64,000 bases of DNA from SIG603 sp963589785 (GTDB lineage Bacteria > Bacillota > Clostridia > Oscillospirales > Acutalibacteraceae). The first letter of the stretch is position 1. Every line of letters starts with the position of its first letter. Location: NCBI GenBank assembly GCA_963589785.1, contig CAVAMJ010000003.1, positions 124,001-188,000 of the forward strand, in the 5' to 3' direction. Of the stretch, positions 41,651-49,000 are shown piece by piece. The translations under genes were made by a program, and so were the position numbers. The notes below the pieces were generated by a model. The model ran no database searches, was not told where the DNA came from, and saw only the letters and a program-made list of their open reading frames with translations.

Positions 41651-43159
41651 TTATCTCTGTGAGGAAGAACCGGAGTGGAGAACAACATCGTGATAGCCGC
41701 CCTCAACGATAGATGTGCTTGATACGAGAGTGAGCTTAGCGTCTCTCTGGAGATCTGCAAGGTTTGTTACACCGCAGTTGCACATTGTGGACTTAACCTT
41801 GTAGAGTGACATCTCAACGTTATCGTGGAGAGAACCGGCATATGTGACGTAGGAGTCAACACCTTCCTCGAAGGAAAGCTTAGCGGAACCGCCGAGGTCA
41901 TATCTCTGCCAGTTTCTTGCTCTGTTGGAGCCCTCGCCCCAGTACTCCTTCATGTAAACGCCGTTTACGAGAACCTTGTTTGACGGAGACTCGTCAAATC
42001 TTGCGAAGTATCTGCCGAGCATCATGAAGTCTGCGCCCATTGCGAGAGCGAGAGTCATGTGGTAATCGTGAACGATACCTCCGTCGGAGCAAATCGGAAC
42101 ATAGATGCCTGTCTCACGGAAGTACTCGTCTCTTGCCTGAGCAACCTCGATAACAGCAGAAGCCTGTCCGCGTCCGATACCCTTTGTCTCTCTTGTGATG
42201 CAGATTGAACCGCCGCCGATACCGACCTTGACGAAGTCTGCGCCGGCTCTTGCGAGGAAGAGGAAGCCGTCTCTGTCAACAACGTTACCTGCACCGATCT
42301 TAACTGAATCGCCGTATGTGTCACGAACCCACTTGATAGCGTTTGCCTGCCAGCAAGTGTAACCCTCAGAGGAGTCTAAGCAGAGAACATCAACACCAGC
42401 CTCGAGAAGAGCTGGAACTCTCTCCTGATAGTCTCTTGTGTTGATACCGGCGCCGACAATGTATCTCTTCTCTTCGTCGAGAAGCTCGAGTGGGAACTCC
42501 TTGTGCTCCTGATAGTCCTTACGGAAAACGAAGTACTGAAGTCTGCCCTCCTCGTCGATGAGCGGAAGAGAATTGAGCTTGTGCTCCCAGATGATGTCGT
42601 TGCACTCGTGAAGTGTGCTTGTAGCCGGAGCAGTGACGAGCTTTTCAAGAGGAGTCATGAAGTCCTTGATTTTGAGGTCTGTTGTCATTCTTGAAAGACG
42701 GTAGTCACGGCTTGAAACAATGCCGAGAAGCTTTCCGTTAGCTGTACCGTCGTCTGTGATTGCAACAGTGGAGAAGCCGTTCTTTGCCTTGAGAGCAAGA
42801 ACATCGCCGAGAGTGTTCTCGGGTGTGAGGTTAGAGGCGGAAACAACGAAGCCAGCCTTGTAGTTCTTAACTCTTGCGACCATGGCTGCCTCGGACTCGA
42901 TGGACTGTGCGCCGTAAATAAAGGAAATTCCGCCTTCCTTTGCGAGAGCAACAGCGAGCTTGTCGTCAGAAACAGACTGCATGATTGCGGATACCATAGG
43001 GATGTTAAGGGAGATGCTTGGCTCCTCAAAGCCCTTGCGATATTTTACGAGCGGAGTTTTAAGAGAAACATTCGAGGGAATGCAATCCTCGGAAGTGTAG
43101 CCCGGAATCAGGAGATACTCACTGAAGGTGTGGCTTGGTTCGGAATAAAAATGTGCCAT
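41651..43159 (-). CDS. guaB: IMP dehydrogenase, Tritrichomonas-like
   Basis: IMPDH oxidises IMP to XMP, the committed step to guanine nucleotides. Start MAHFYSEPSHTFSEYLLIPG (AGGAGG site) gives 502 residues. The barrel is interrupted by a pair of CBS domains (about 115-220). Cys320 in GIGGGSICITRETKGIGRGQ is the covalent nucleophile, and Arg419-Tyr420 in RARNWQRYDLGG form the mobile flap. From memory, the whole protein, including N-terminus, loop and flap, is strikingly like the 503-residue Tritrichomonas foetus enzyme (Cys319, Arg418-Tyr419), more so than the usual bacterial GuaB. The gene is a single unit with its own promoter and terminator. Confidence 0.95.
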   Translation of the reverse strand: MAHFYSEPSHTFSEYLLIPGYTSEDCIPSNVSLKTPLVKYRKGFEEPSISLNIPMVSAIMQSVSDDKLAVALAKEGGISFIYGAQSIESEAAMVARVKNYKAGFVVSASNLTPENTLGDVLALKAKNGFSTVAITDDGTANGKLLGIVSSRDYRLSRMTTDLKIKDFMTPLEKLVTAPATSTLHECNDIIWEHKLNSLPLIDEEGRLQYFVFRKDYQEHKEFPLELLDEEKRYIVGAGINTRDYQERVPALLEAGVDVLCLDSSEGYTCWQANAIKWVRDTYGDSVKIGAGNVVDRDGFLFLARAGADFVKVGIGGGSICITRETKGIGRGQASAVIEVAQARDEYFRETGIYVPICSDGGIVHDYHMTLALAMGADFMMLGRYFARFDESPSNKVLVNGVYMKEYWGEGSNRARNWQRYDLGGSAKLSFEEGVDSYVTYAGSLHDNVEMSLYKVKSTMCNCGVTNLADLQRDAKLTLVSSTSIVEGGYHDVVLHSGSSSQR

Positions 43160-43273
43160 TTTATTTTTCCTCCTCTTGAATGTATTATTAGATAAAATAA
43201 AAAAACAATTTTGATGTTTTGTACTTGTCTCGAAAACATAAAGTTCAAAACGGTACAATAGGGTTATTATAAA

Positions 43274-43302
43274 TTTATACACTCAAACCGAAAATATTTC
43301 AA
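43274..43302 (-). promoter_or_regulatory. Promoter of guaB
   Basis: On the minus strand TTGAAA (43302-43297), 17 bases, TATAAA (43279-43274). The leader is about 105 bases. No purine riboswitch was recognised; TTGTAC/GTACAA and ATGTTTT/AAAACAT pairings could form in it. Confidence 0.55.
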
Positions 43303-43445
43303 GTGATTTTTATTCAAAGAAAAATATTCTGTGTTTTTAGTAACTATATAATAGAATGAAGAAGTTAATTTGTGAAAATTTACAAGTCGATTTTTATCGA
43401 TTTATCAATGTAAATTTGTAGCAAATCAAAGAAAAATTGTGATTA

Positions 43446-44201
43446 TCAGTCTTTTATGATAAGCTCAACGGGGCAGTGGTCAGAGCCCATGACATCGGCT
43501 AAAATTATAGAATCCTCAACACTTTCGACAATATCTTCTGAAACGAGGAAATAATCGATACGCCAGCCGACGTTCCTTTCTCTTGCCTTCATGCGGTAGC
43601 TCCACCATGAGTAAGCGTCAACTGTGTCGGGGTAGAGGTGGCGGAAGGTGTCGACAAAGCCGCTTGAAAGAAGCTCTGTGAATTTTCCACGCTCCTCGTA
43701 GGAAAATCCCGCATTGCCTATGTTTTGCTTGGGGTTCTTGAGGTCAATCGGATTGTGAGCGACATTCATATCACCGCAAACGATGACGGGTTTAGTCTTT
43801 TTCAGTTCAGAGAGGTATGCTCTGAAAGCGTCCTCCCAGCTCATGCGGTAATCAATGCGCTTGAGTTCGTTCTGTGCGTTCGGAGTATATACGCAGACAA
43901 GGTAGAATTTTTCGTACTCTGCCGTGATAACTCTGCCCTCGTGAGAATGTTCCTCAACGCCGATATCGTAGCTTACGCTAATCGGTTCGGTTTTTGAGAA
44001 AATCGCTGTTCCCGAATATCCCTTTTTGTCGGCTGAATTCCAGTATTCAAAGTAGCCGTTAAGCTCGAAATTTGCCTGTTCCTTTTGCATTTTAGTTTCC
44101 TGAATGCAAATCACATCGGGGTTTTCATTTTCGAGAAAATCAAAAAAGCCTTTACCTACGGCGGCACGAAGTCCGTTTACGTTCCAGCTTACAAGTTTCA
44201 T
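43446..44201 (-). CDS. xthA: Exodeoxyribonuclease III
   Basis: A 251-residue AP endonuclease and 3' exonuclease for base-excision repair. Motifs in order: MKLVSWNVNGLRAAVGKGF, the metal ligand Glu in CIQETKMQ, SADKKGYSGTAIFSK, VYTPNAQ, VICGDMNVAHNPIDLKNP, WRIDYFLVS and the C-terminal catalytic GSDHCPVEL. Length and motifs are complete. It reads divergently from the cyclophilin gene and toward guaB. Confidence 0.96.
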   Translation of the reverse strand: MKLVSWNVNGLRAAVGKGFFDFLENENPDVICIQETKMQKEQANFELNGYFEYWNSADKKGYSGTAIFSKTEPISVSYDIGVEEHSHEGRVITAEYEKFYLVCVYTPNAQNELKRIDYRMSWEDAFRAYLSELKKTKPVIVCGDMNVAHNPIDLKNPKQNIGNAGFSYEERGKFTELLSSGFVDTFRHLYPDTVDAYSWWSYRMKARERNVGWRIDYFLVSEDIVESVEDSIILADVMGSDHCPVELIIKD

Positions 44202-44222
44202 ATTAAGCTCCTTTTGTGTTAC

Positions 44223-44251
44223 TTGATTATTTAAAAAATAGCTGATATACT
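44223..44251 (+). promoter_or_regulatory. Promoter of the cyclophilin gene
   Basis: TTGATT (44223-44228), 17 bases, TATACT (44246-44251). Confidence 0.65.
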
Positions 44252-44303
44252 AATCTAAATACAAAATCATTTGATTTTATTTAAAGCATGAAAGGAATAT
44301 GAT

Positions 44304-44819
44304 ATGTCAAATCCTATCGTTACCATCAAGACAAATAAGGGCACAATGAAGGTTGAGCTTTATCCTGAGGTTGCCCCTAATACTGTAAACAATTTTATCT
44401 CACTCGTCAAGAGCGGCTTTTATGACGGAACTATTTTCCACCGTGTTATCCCCGGCTTTATGATTCAGGGCGGCGATCCTGAGGGAACAGGCATGGGCGG
44501 CCCGGATTATTCAATCAAGGGCGAGTTCTCCGGAAACGGCTTCAAGAACGATCTCAAGCACACAAAGGGAGTCATCTCCATGGCTCGTTCCATGAGACCA
44601 AACTCTGCCGGAAGCCAGTTCTTCATTATGGTTGCCGATGCACCTCACCTTGACGGTCAGTACGCTTCTTTCGGCAAGCTTACCGAGGGTCAGGAGGTTG
44701 CAGATTCCATCGTAGCTTCTAAGAGAGATTACATGGACAGACCTTATGATGACTGCATTATGGAAGAGGTTACAGTCGAGACATTCGGCACAGAGTATCC
44801 AGATCCTGAGAAGGTTTGA
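44304..44819 (+). CDS. Cyclophilin-type peptidyl-prolyl isomerase
   Basis: A 171-residue cytosolic cyclophilin that speeds proline isomerisation in folding proteins. Motifs: MKVELYPEVAPNTVNNFISL, FYDGTIFHRVIPGFMIQGGD with the catalytic Arg, GVISMARSMRPNSAGSQFFI and HLDGQYASFGKLTEGQEV. There is no signal peptide. An AAAGGAA site precedes the ATG. It is flanked by its own promoter and a strong terminator. Confidence 0.95.
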   Translation: MSNPIVTIKTNKGTMKVELYPEVAPNTVNNFISLVKSGFYDGTIFHRVIPGFMIQGGDPEGTGMGGPDYSIKGEFSGNGFKNDLKHTKGVISMARSMRPNSAGSQFFIMVADAPHLDGQYASFGKLTEGQEVADSIVASKRDYMDRPYDDCIMEEVTVETFGTEYPDPEKV

Positions 44820-44846
44820 TTTTAACCTAAAAAAGTAAAAAGATTA

Positions 44847-44881
44847 AGCGGAGAGAACGAGAATTTCTCTCCGCTTTTTTT
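44847..44881. terminator. Terminator between cyclophilin and pdp genes
   Basis: AGCGGAGAGAA (44847-44857) and TTCTCTCCGCT (44865-44875) form a perfect 11-bp stem followed by TTTTTT on the plus strand. The convergent pdp gene ends at 44889 and may also use it. Confidence 0.9.
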
Positions 44882-44888
44882 CGTGAAA

Positions 44889-46148
44889 CTATTTGATGAT
44901 AATAGCGTTTTCGAGCATTTCTGCCGCTTTTTCGCATTTCTCTTTTGAGCTTGAATAAAGCGTAAGTATCGTATCGCCCTTGAATACGCAGTCATTCGGC
45001 TTTTTATTTAAATAAATGCCGGCACCGAAGTCGATTTTGTCGCCTTCCTTTTCACGGCCCGCACCGAGAATAACCGATGCTTTTCCGACAGAGAGTGCAT
45101 CGATTCTCTCGATATAACCGCAAGACTTTGATTTGATTTCATATGTGATTTCTGAGGTCTCAAGCTTTTCGGGATTATCGATATAAGATACATCGCCGCC
45201 CTGAGCGATAACAAGCTGACGGAATTTCTGGAGTGCTGAGCCATTTTTGATGCTGTTTTCCGCAAGGATTCTCGCTTCTTCAAGACTATCTGCTTTCTCA
45301 CCTAAGTAAATCATATTCGATGCAATCAGTAGTGCTGTTTCCCAAAGGTCACTTGCCGCATTGCCGCTAAGCATTTCGACAGCTTCCCTTACTTCAAGTC
45401 GGTTTCCGACACATCTGCCGAGAGGACAGTCCATATCTGTTATCACAGCGGCTGTTTCTTTTCCGAATGCTTTTCCGATTTTAACCATGGTGTCGGCTAA
45501 GCTTTTTGCATAGGAAGTTTTCTTCATAAATGCACCGCTACCGACAGTGACATCGAGAAGAATTTTATCGCCGCCGGCGGCAAGCTTTTTGCTCATGATG
45601 CTTGAGGCGATGAGCGGCAAGCTGTCAACGGTTGCTGTCACATCACGCAGAGCGTATAGCTTTTTGTCAGCGGGGCAAAGATTTTTGGTTTGACCGCAAA
45701 CGGCAATTCCTATTTTCTTAACTTGACTGAAAAACTCTTCGTTACTTAGATTGACACGAAAGCCCTCGATGCTCTCAAGCTTATCGGCAGTGCCGCCCGT
45801 GAAGCCAAGTCCTCTGCCGCTCATTTTTGCTATCGGAACATCGCAAGCCGCCGCAATGGGTGCGGCAATCAATGTCACCTTGTCGCCAACACCGCCAGTC
45901 GAGTGCTTGTCCACCTTAATTCCGTCAATATCGGAAAGATCGATTATCTCACCTGAATTTCTCATGTTAAGAGTTAATGACATAATTTCTCTGTCGCTCA
46001 TTCCGTTTAGGCAAATTGCCATAAGGAGGGCGGCGGCTTGGTAGTCCGGAATTTCTCCGTTTGTAAATCCGTCAATGAAAAATGAAATTTCTTTCCCCGT
46101 GAGTTCGCATCCGTTCTTTTTCTTCTCGATAATGTCATACATTCTCAT
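44889..46148 (-). CDS. pdp: Pyrimidine-nucleoside phosphorylase
   Basis: This 419-residue enzyme cleaves thymidine, uridine or deoxyuridine with phosphate. It has DIIEKKKNGCELTGKEI, VDKHSTGGVGDKVTLI, the family signature KMSGRGLGFTGGTADKLESI, and GVAVCGQTK-like (IGIAVCGQTKNLCPADK) substrate loops. It is slightly shorter than Bacillus Pdp. The cytidine deaminase gene lies 42 bases upstream on the same strand, so cytidine can be deaminated and then phosphorolysed by this pair. The first of two close ATGs fits the AAAGGAG site. Confidence 0.93.
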   Translation of the reverse strand: MRMYDIIEKKKNGCELTGKEISFFIDGFTNGEIPDYQAAALLMAICLNGMSDREIMSLTLNMRNSGEIIDLSDIDGIKVDKHSTGGVGDKVTLIAAPIAAACDVPIAKMSGRGLGFTGGTADKLESIEGFRVNLSNEEFFSQVKKIGIAVCGQTKNLCPADKKLYALRDVTATVDSLPLIASSIMSKKLAAGGDKILLDVTVGSGAFMKKTSYAKSLADTMVKIGKAFGKETAAVITDMDCPLGRCVGNRLEVREAVEMLSGNAASDLWETALLIASNMIYLGEKADSLEEARILAENSIKNGSALQKFRQLVIAQGGDVSYIDNPEKLETSEITYEIKSKSCGYIERIDALSVGKASVILGAGREKEGDKIDFGAGIYLNKKPNDCVFKGDTILTLYSSSKEKCEKAAEMLENAIIIK

Positions 46149-46190
46149 AAAAGCGATCTCCTTTCTGTAAAGAAATTTAGATTTTCGCTG

Positions 46191-46655
46191 TCAGTTAAGC
46201 TTGAATGAATATGGCAGAAGCTCTTCCAACGAGTAAATTTTAAAGTTACTCTTATCTGCCGCAACGATTATTACAAAATTTCTATCGCAAAATTCGCTCA
46301 TCACTTGGCGGCAAATTCCGCAAGGATACGCAAAGTCGGTCGGATTTTCATGTTCTTTTCCGCCGCAAATCGCTATGCCCTTGAATTTTCTCTTGCCGCT
46401 TGCGACAGCACTTGAAAAAGCGACTCTTTCGGCGCATATTCCTGCGGGGGAGGATGCGTTCTCTACATTGCATCCGCAGAAAATTTCACTGTCCTCAGTT
46501 AACAAAGCGGCACCGACAGCATAGCGCGAGTAGGGGCAATATGCCTTTTCTCGCATTTTTTTTGCCGTTTCAATTAGTTTGTCTATTTCAGCTTTTGTTA
46601 AAGTAAGTAATTTAGTGTTGCCGTTTTCTTCTGGTTTATCATATTTTTCACGCAT
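46191..46655 (-). CDS. cdd: Cytidine deaminase
   Basis: A 154-residue tetramer-type deaminase that converts cytidine and deoxycytidine to uridine forms. Zinc ligands are in CNVENASSPAGICAERVAFS (with the catalytic Glu) and PCGICRQVMSEFC. Upstream KKMREKAYCPYSRYAVGAAL is the substrate-binding block. An extra N-terminal stretch of about 20 polar residues precedes the normal start; an AAAGGTG site supports the given ATG. It forms a pyrimidine salvage pair with pdp. Confidence 0.95.
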   Translation of the reverse strand: MREKYDKPEENGNTKLLTLTKAEIDKLIETAKKMREKAYCPYSRYAVGAALLTEDSEIFCGCNVENASSPAGICAERVAFSSAVASGKRKFKGIAICGGKEHENPTDFAYPCGICRQVMSEFCDRNFVIIVAADKSNFKIYSLEELLPYSFKLN

Positions 46656-46795
46656 AAAATCACCTTTTTTCTATAATGGAAGGTTTTATCCGTTAAGTTA
46701 TTTAATTGGCTTTTGAACGTTTAAACTTAAAAGTCAAGCTCTCGCTAAAAATCTTTAATAGGCGTGCTCTTTTTACCGTTTTCTACGAATTCTCT

Positions 46796-48004
46796 TTATC
46801 CTTCTTCTGCCACGACAAGGTCATACTCGTCCTCGATTTTATCTGATAATGCTTGCTCGGAAGTTTCGCCAAAAACTGCCCAGACAATGTGAGTGGAATT
46901 TTCAAGTTTATCGGATAAATTATGCTTTTCAAGATAAGACTGTAAGCCTGTGTCTTTAAAAGCTTCAATCGCTTTAAATCCCATGCAAGAAGTCGGTCGG
47001 AGAGTTATGTTTTTATTTAGTCTCAGCTTTTTGAAATAATCGATCGTGCTTTTGCCGCTTACTGCAAATGTACCCGAAATAATACTTTCACTCATGCTTT
47101 TCACAAAGCTTGAAGCTTCATTTAATGATGAAGTATCGGTCATATCGACAAAAAAGCAGTGAACATCATTTCCCATTAGCTGTTTTAGACCAAATGCAAT
47201 TCCGCATACCGCCTCGGGAATAGGCGAGGGGATATAGACAAATAAAGGATGATTTTCGTCAACTAAAACATGAGCCTTGTTTAACTGAACCTTTAGCCTT
47301 AGTGCGGCTACCGAGTATCCGAAGAAATTATCCTCGCTGTCATTGTTTCCGATGAAGAAGCGGTTGTCTTCATTTTCACAGTAGGACTTAGTTTCGTTCA
47401 CAGCAGTGCTATAATCGCAGTCGTATTCTTCTATTTTAACTCCTTGATTAATGAGATAATTTTTCTTCTCGTCACTCTCGTCTTTAGATAAATGAATTAT
47501 CGTTTTAAATCCGAGCTTAGCTGCTAAAATTCCGGCACTCATAGAGAGATTTTCGAGCTCTACCGCATGAATTTCGTAATTCGAGAGAAATTCTCTGATT
47601 TCACTCGAGTTTAGCTTAGAGTAATTCTCGGTGGGGGCGAGGAGTTTATTTTTCTGAAGAAGATTTTCTGCGATATGCATAACCTCGTGCATAGTTCCCC
47701 TTGAAGTTACGCTATGACCTACAGTGAGGTGAGCATCATCCTTAAGAAAAAGTTTTCCTTCAAATGAACTATTGATTTCTTTTGCAAAATCAGAAATATC
47801 ATAAAGTTCCGATTCGATTATTCCTTTTCTTGCGGCTGTTTCAGGGAAAGACTCAGCCAAAAACGGCATGAAACGCATATAGCGGTTTTGAGCTGCTTTC
47901 ATGTATATATGACCGTAGCCGTTAATTTTTGAATGTATCTCAGTTTCTGAAAGCTTATCGTTTAAGACAAGCTGTTCTTGGTTATTTTTTATTTCGTTCT
48001 GCAA
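46796..48004 (-). CDS. D-serine dehydratase-like protein lacking the PLP lysine
   Basis: The intact frame encodes about 402 residues and aligns, from memory, with D-serine ammonia-lyase (DsdA). LFLKDDAHLTVGHSVTSRGT matches DsdA's LWLKADSHLPISGSIKARGG, but the Schiff-base Lys is Thr (about residue 100). The PLP phosphate loop PCGVGGGPGG is replaced by PSPIPEAVCG before the conserved GIAFGLKQLMGNDVHCFFV. Both key sites are altered, so PLP chemistry is unlikely, yet there are no stops. GAAAGGA is ideally spaced for the TTG start chosen here; an ATG lies 9 bases earlier (48013). Function unknown: a regulatory or binding paralogue is one possibility, recent inactivation another. Confidence 0.75.
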   Translation of the reverse strand: MQNEIKNNQEQLVLNDKLSETEIHSKINGYGHIYMKAAQNRYMRFMPFLAESFPETAARKGIIESELYDISDFAKEINSSFEGKLFLKDDAHLTVGHSVTSRGTMHEVMHIAENLLQKNKLLAPTENYSKLNSSEIREFLSNYEIHAVELENLSMSAGILAAKLGFKTIIHLSKDESDEKKNYLINQGVKIEEYDCDYSTAVNETKSYCENEDNRFFIGNNDSEDNFFGYSVAALRLKVQLNKAHVLVDENHPLFVYIPSPIPEAVCGIAFGLKQLMGNDVHCFFVDMTDTSSLNEASSFVKSMSESIISGTFAVSGKSTIDYFKKLRLNKNITLRPTSCMGFKAIEAFKDTGLQSYLEKHNLSDKLENSTHIVWAVFGETSEQALSDKIEDEYDLVVAEEG

Positions 48005-48033
48005 TTTTATCATCCTTTCTCTTGAGTGCTGAT

Positions 48034-48046
48034 TGTATTGTACCAC
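48034..48046 (-). promoter_or_regulatory. Extended -10 promoter of the DsdA-like gene
   Basis: On the minus strand TGGTACAAT (48045-48037) is an extended -10 element. It overlaps an in-frame GTG, so translation must start later, at the ATG (48013) or TTG (48004). No clear -35 box was found. Confidence 0.45.
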
Positions 48047-48077
48047 AGTTACTCAAAAGAGTGAAGAAAAAGCAAAA

Positions 48078-48104
48078 GGGAGCGAACAGAAGTCCGCTCC
48101 GCTG
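48078..48104 (-). terminator. Terminator of the phosphoribosyltransferase-like gene
   Basis: On the minus strand GGAGCGGAC pairs with GTTCGCTCC around loop TTCT (about 48079-48100), then CTTTTGCTTTTT. One G-T pair. Confidence 0.75.
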
Positions 48105-48114
48105 GGGTTTACTT

Positions 48115-48753
48115 TTAGAAGCTTGAAATTCCGAAGTTGTTAATCATCGCATCGAGCTTAACTCCCGCCTTGCAAAGCGGACATTCGGAAACGGGCTTGG
48201 TTGAGTAGTCGTCAAGTGCTTCTGTGTCGAAAATCGAATTAACCTTAAATCCGCCGACCTCTTTGACACATGTGAAAATAGAGCAAACACCCTGTGCGGT
48301 GCCGCCGTAATAGTTAATGCAGTCGATAGCCGCCTGAACGGTATAGCCTGTTGTGACGGATGCGGCAAGAATGATAACATTTTTACCAGTAATCATAGGA
48401 GCCATGTTCTCACGAAGTAAAAGCTGACTTCCTGATGTTACCTCAGGTGTGACGACATAAATCGTCTGGTGAGCGTTCATGCTCTGAATGCCGTGCTTTG
48501 TGAGCTCGTCTGCCATGCAAGTGCCGATGACCTCTGTGCCGTCAAGACAGAGAATTGTATCGACTATTGCACTGCTGCGGAAGCCTCTTGCAAGCTCGAC
48601 CGCCGCTTCTCTTGCCTCGGAGAGACGGTGCTTTGTCATGGTCAAATCAATGTAATAGTTGATATGGCTGTGCTTGGCTGCGAAATGTCCTCTTGCGACT
48701 CGAAGCTTGATGTTGCTGTTTGAAGTCGGATAGCTGAAAGTATTGATTGCCAT
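48115..48753 (-). CDS. Orotate phosphoribosyltransferase-like protein
   Basis: A 212-residue type I phosphoribosyltransferase-fold protein. The PRPP-binding segment is VIILAASVTTGYTVQAAIDC; the usual two acidic residues (DD or ED before xxTTG) are replaced by AlaSer, which is unusual. CLDGTEVIGTCMADEL and RENMAPMITGKN resemble PyrE regions. The C-terminus carries a CPLCKAG motif. It may act on orotate or another base, or bind PRPP without catalysis. It stands between the DsdA-like gene and glgA, with its own promoter and terminator, away from other pyr genes. OPRT is the closest fold match, but the function is uncertain. Confidence 0.65.
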   Translation of the reverse strand: MAINTFSYPTSNSNIKLRVARGHFAAKHSHINYYIDLTMTKHRLSEAREAAVELARGFRSSAIVDTILCLDGTEVIGTCMADELTKHGIQSMNAHQTIYVVTPEVTSGSQLLLRENMAPMITGKNVIILAASVTTGYTVQAAIDCINYYGGTAQGVCSIFTCVKEVGGFKVNSIFDTEALDDYSTKPVSECPLCKAGVKLDAMINNFGISSF

Positions 48754-48861
48754 GGTAATTTACCTCTTTGTGAAAAATTTTCCCGATCCTTTGCCGAGAA
48801 CCACATCCGTACTGTGCCCAAACAAAAGAAAAAGCAATGCTTGGCACTATTCCTTGCAATA

Positions 48862-48890
48862 ATGTTAACAGATATTATCCATAAAGTCAA
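48862..48890 (-). promoter_or_regulatory. Promoter of the phosphoribosyltransferase-like gene
   Basis: On the minus strand TTGACT (48890-48885), 17 bases, TAACAT (48867-48862), with TG before the -10 box. Confidence 0.5.
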
Positions 48891-48941
48891 TAATTATTAG
48901 TGGAAAATACGCAAATAAAAGAGGCTATTTTATGCTTAAAG

Positions 48942-48982
48942 AAAAAATAAGGGGCTTGCTTTTTGCAAGTCCCTTAAGTTTT
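48942..48982. terminator. Bidirectional-type terminator of glgA
   Basis: AAGGGGCTTGC (48949-48959) pairs with GCAAGTCCCTT (48965-48975) with one G-T pair. T runs follow on the minus strand (after glgA) and on the plus strand. Confidence 0.8.
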
Positions 48983-49000
48983 TACTTCGTATTTTGATAA

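Noticed and set aside
46796..48046. Active D-serine dehydratase starting at the GTG 48046
   Set aside because: The PLP lysine and phosphate loop are replaced, and the GTG overlaps a likely -10 box, so both the function and that start are doubtful.
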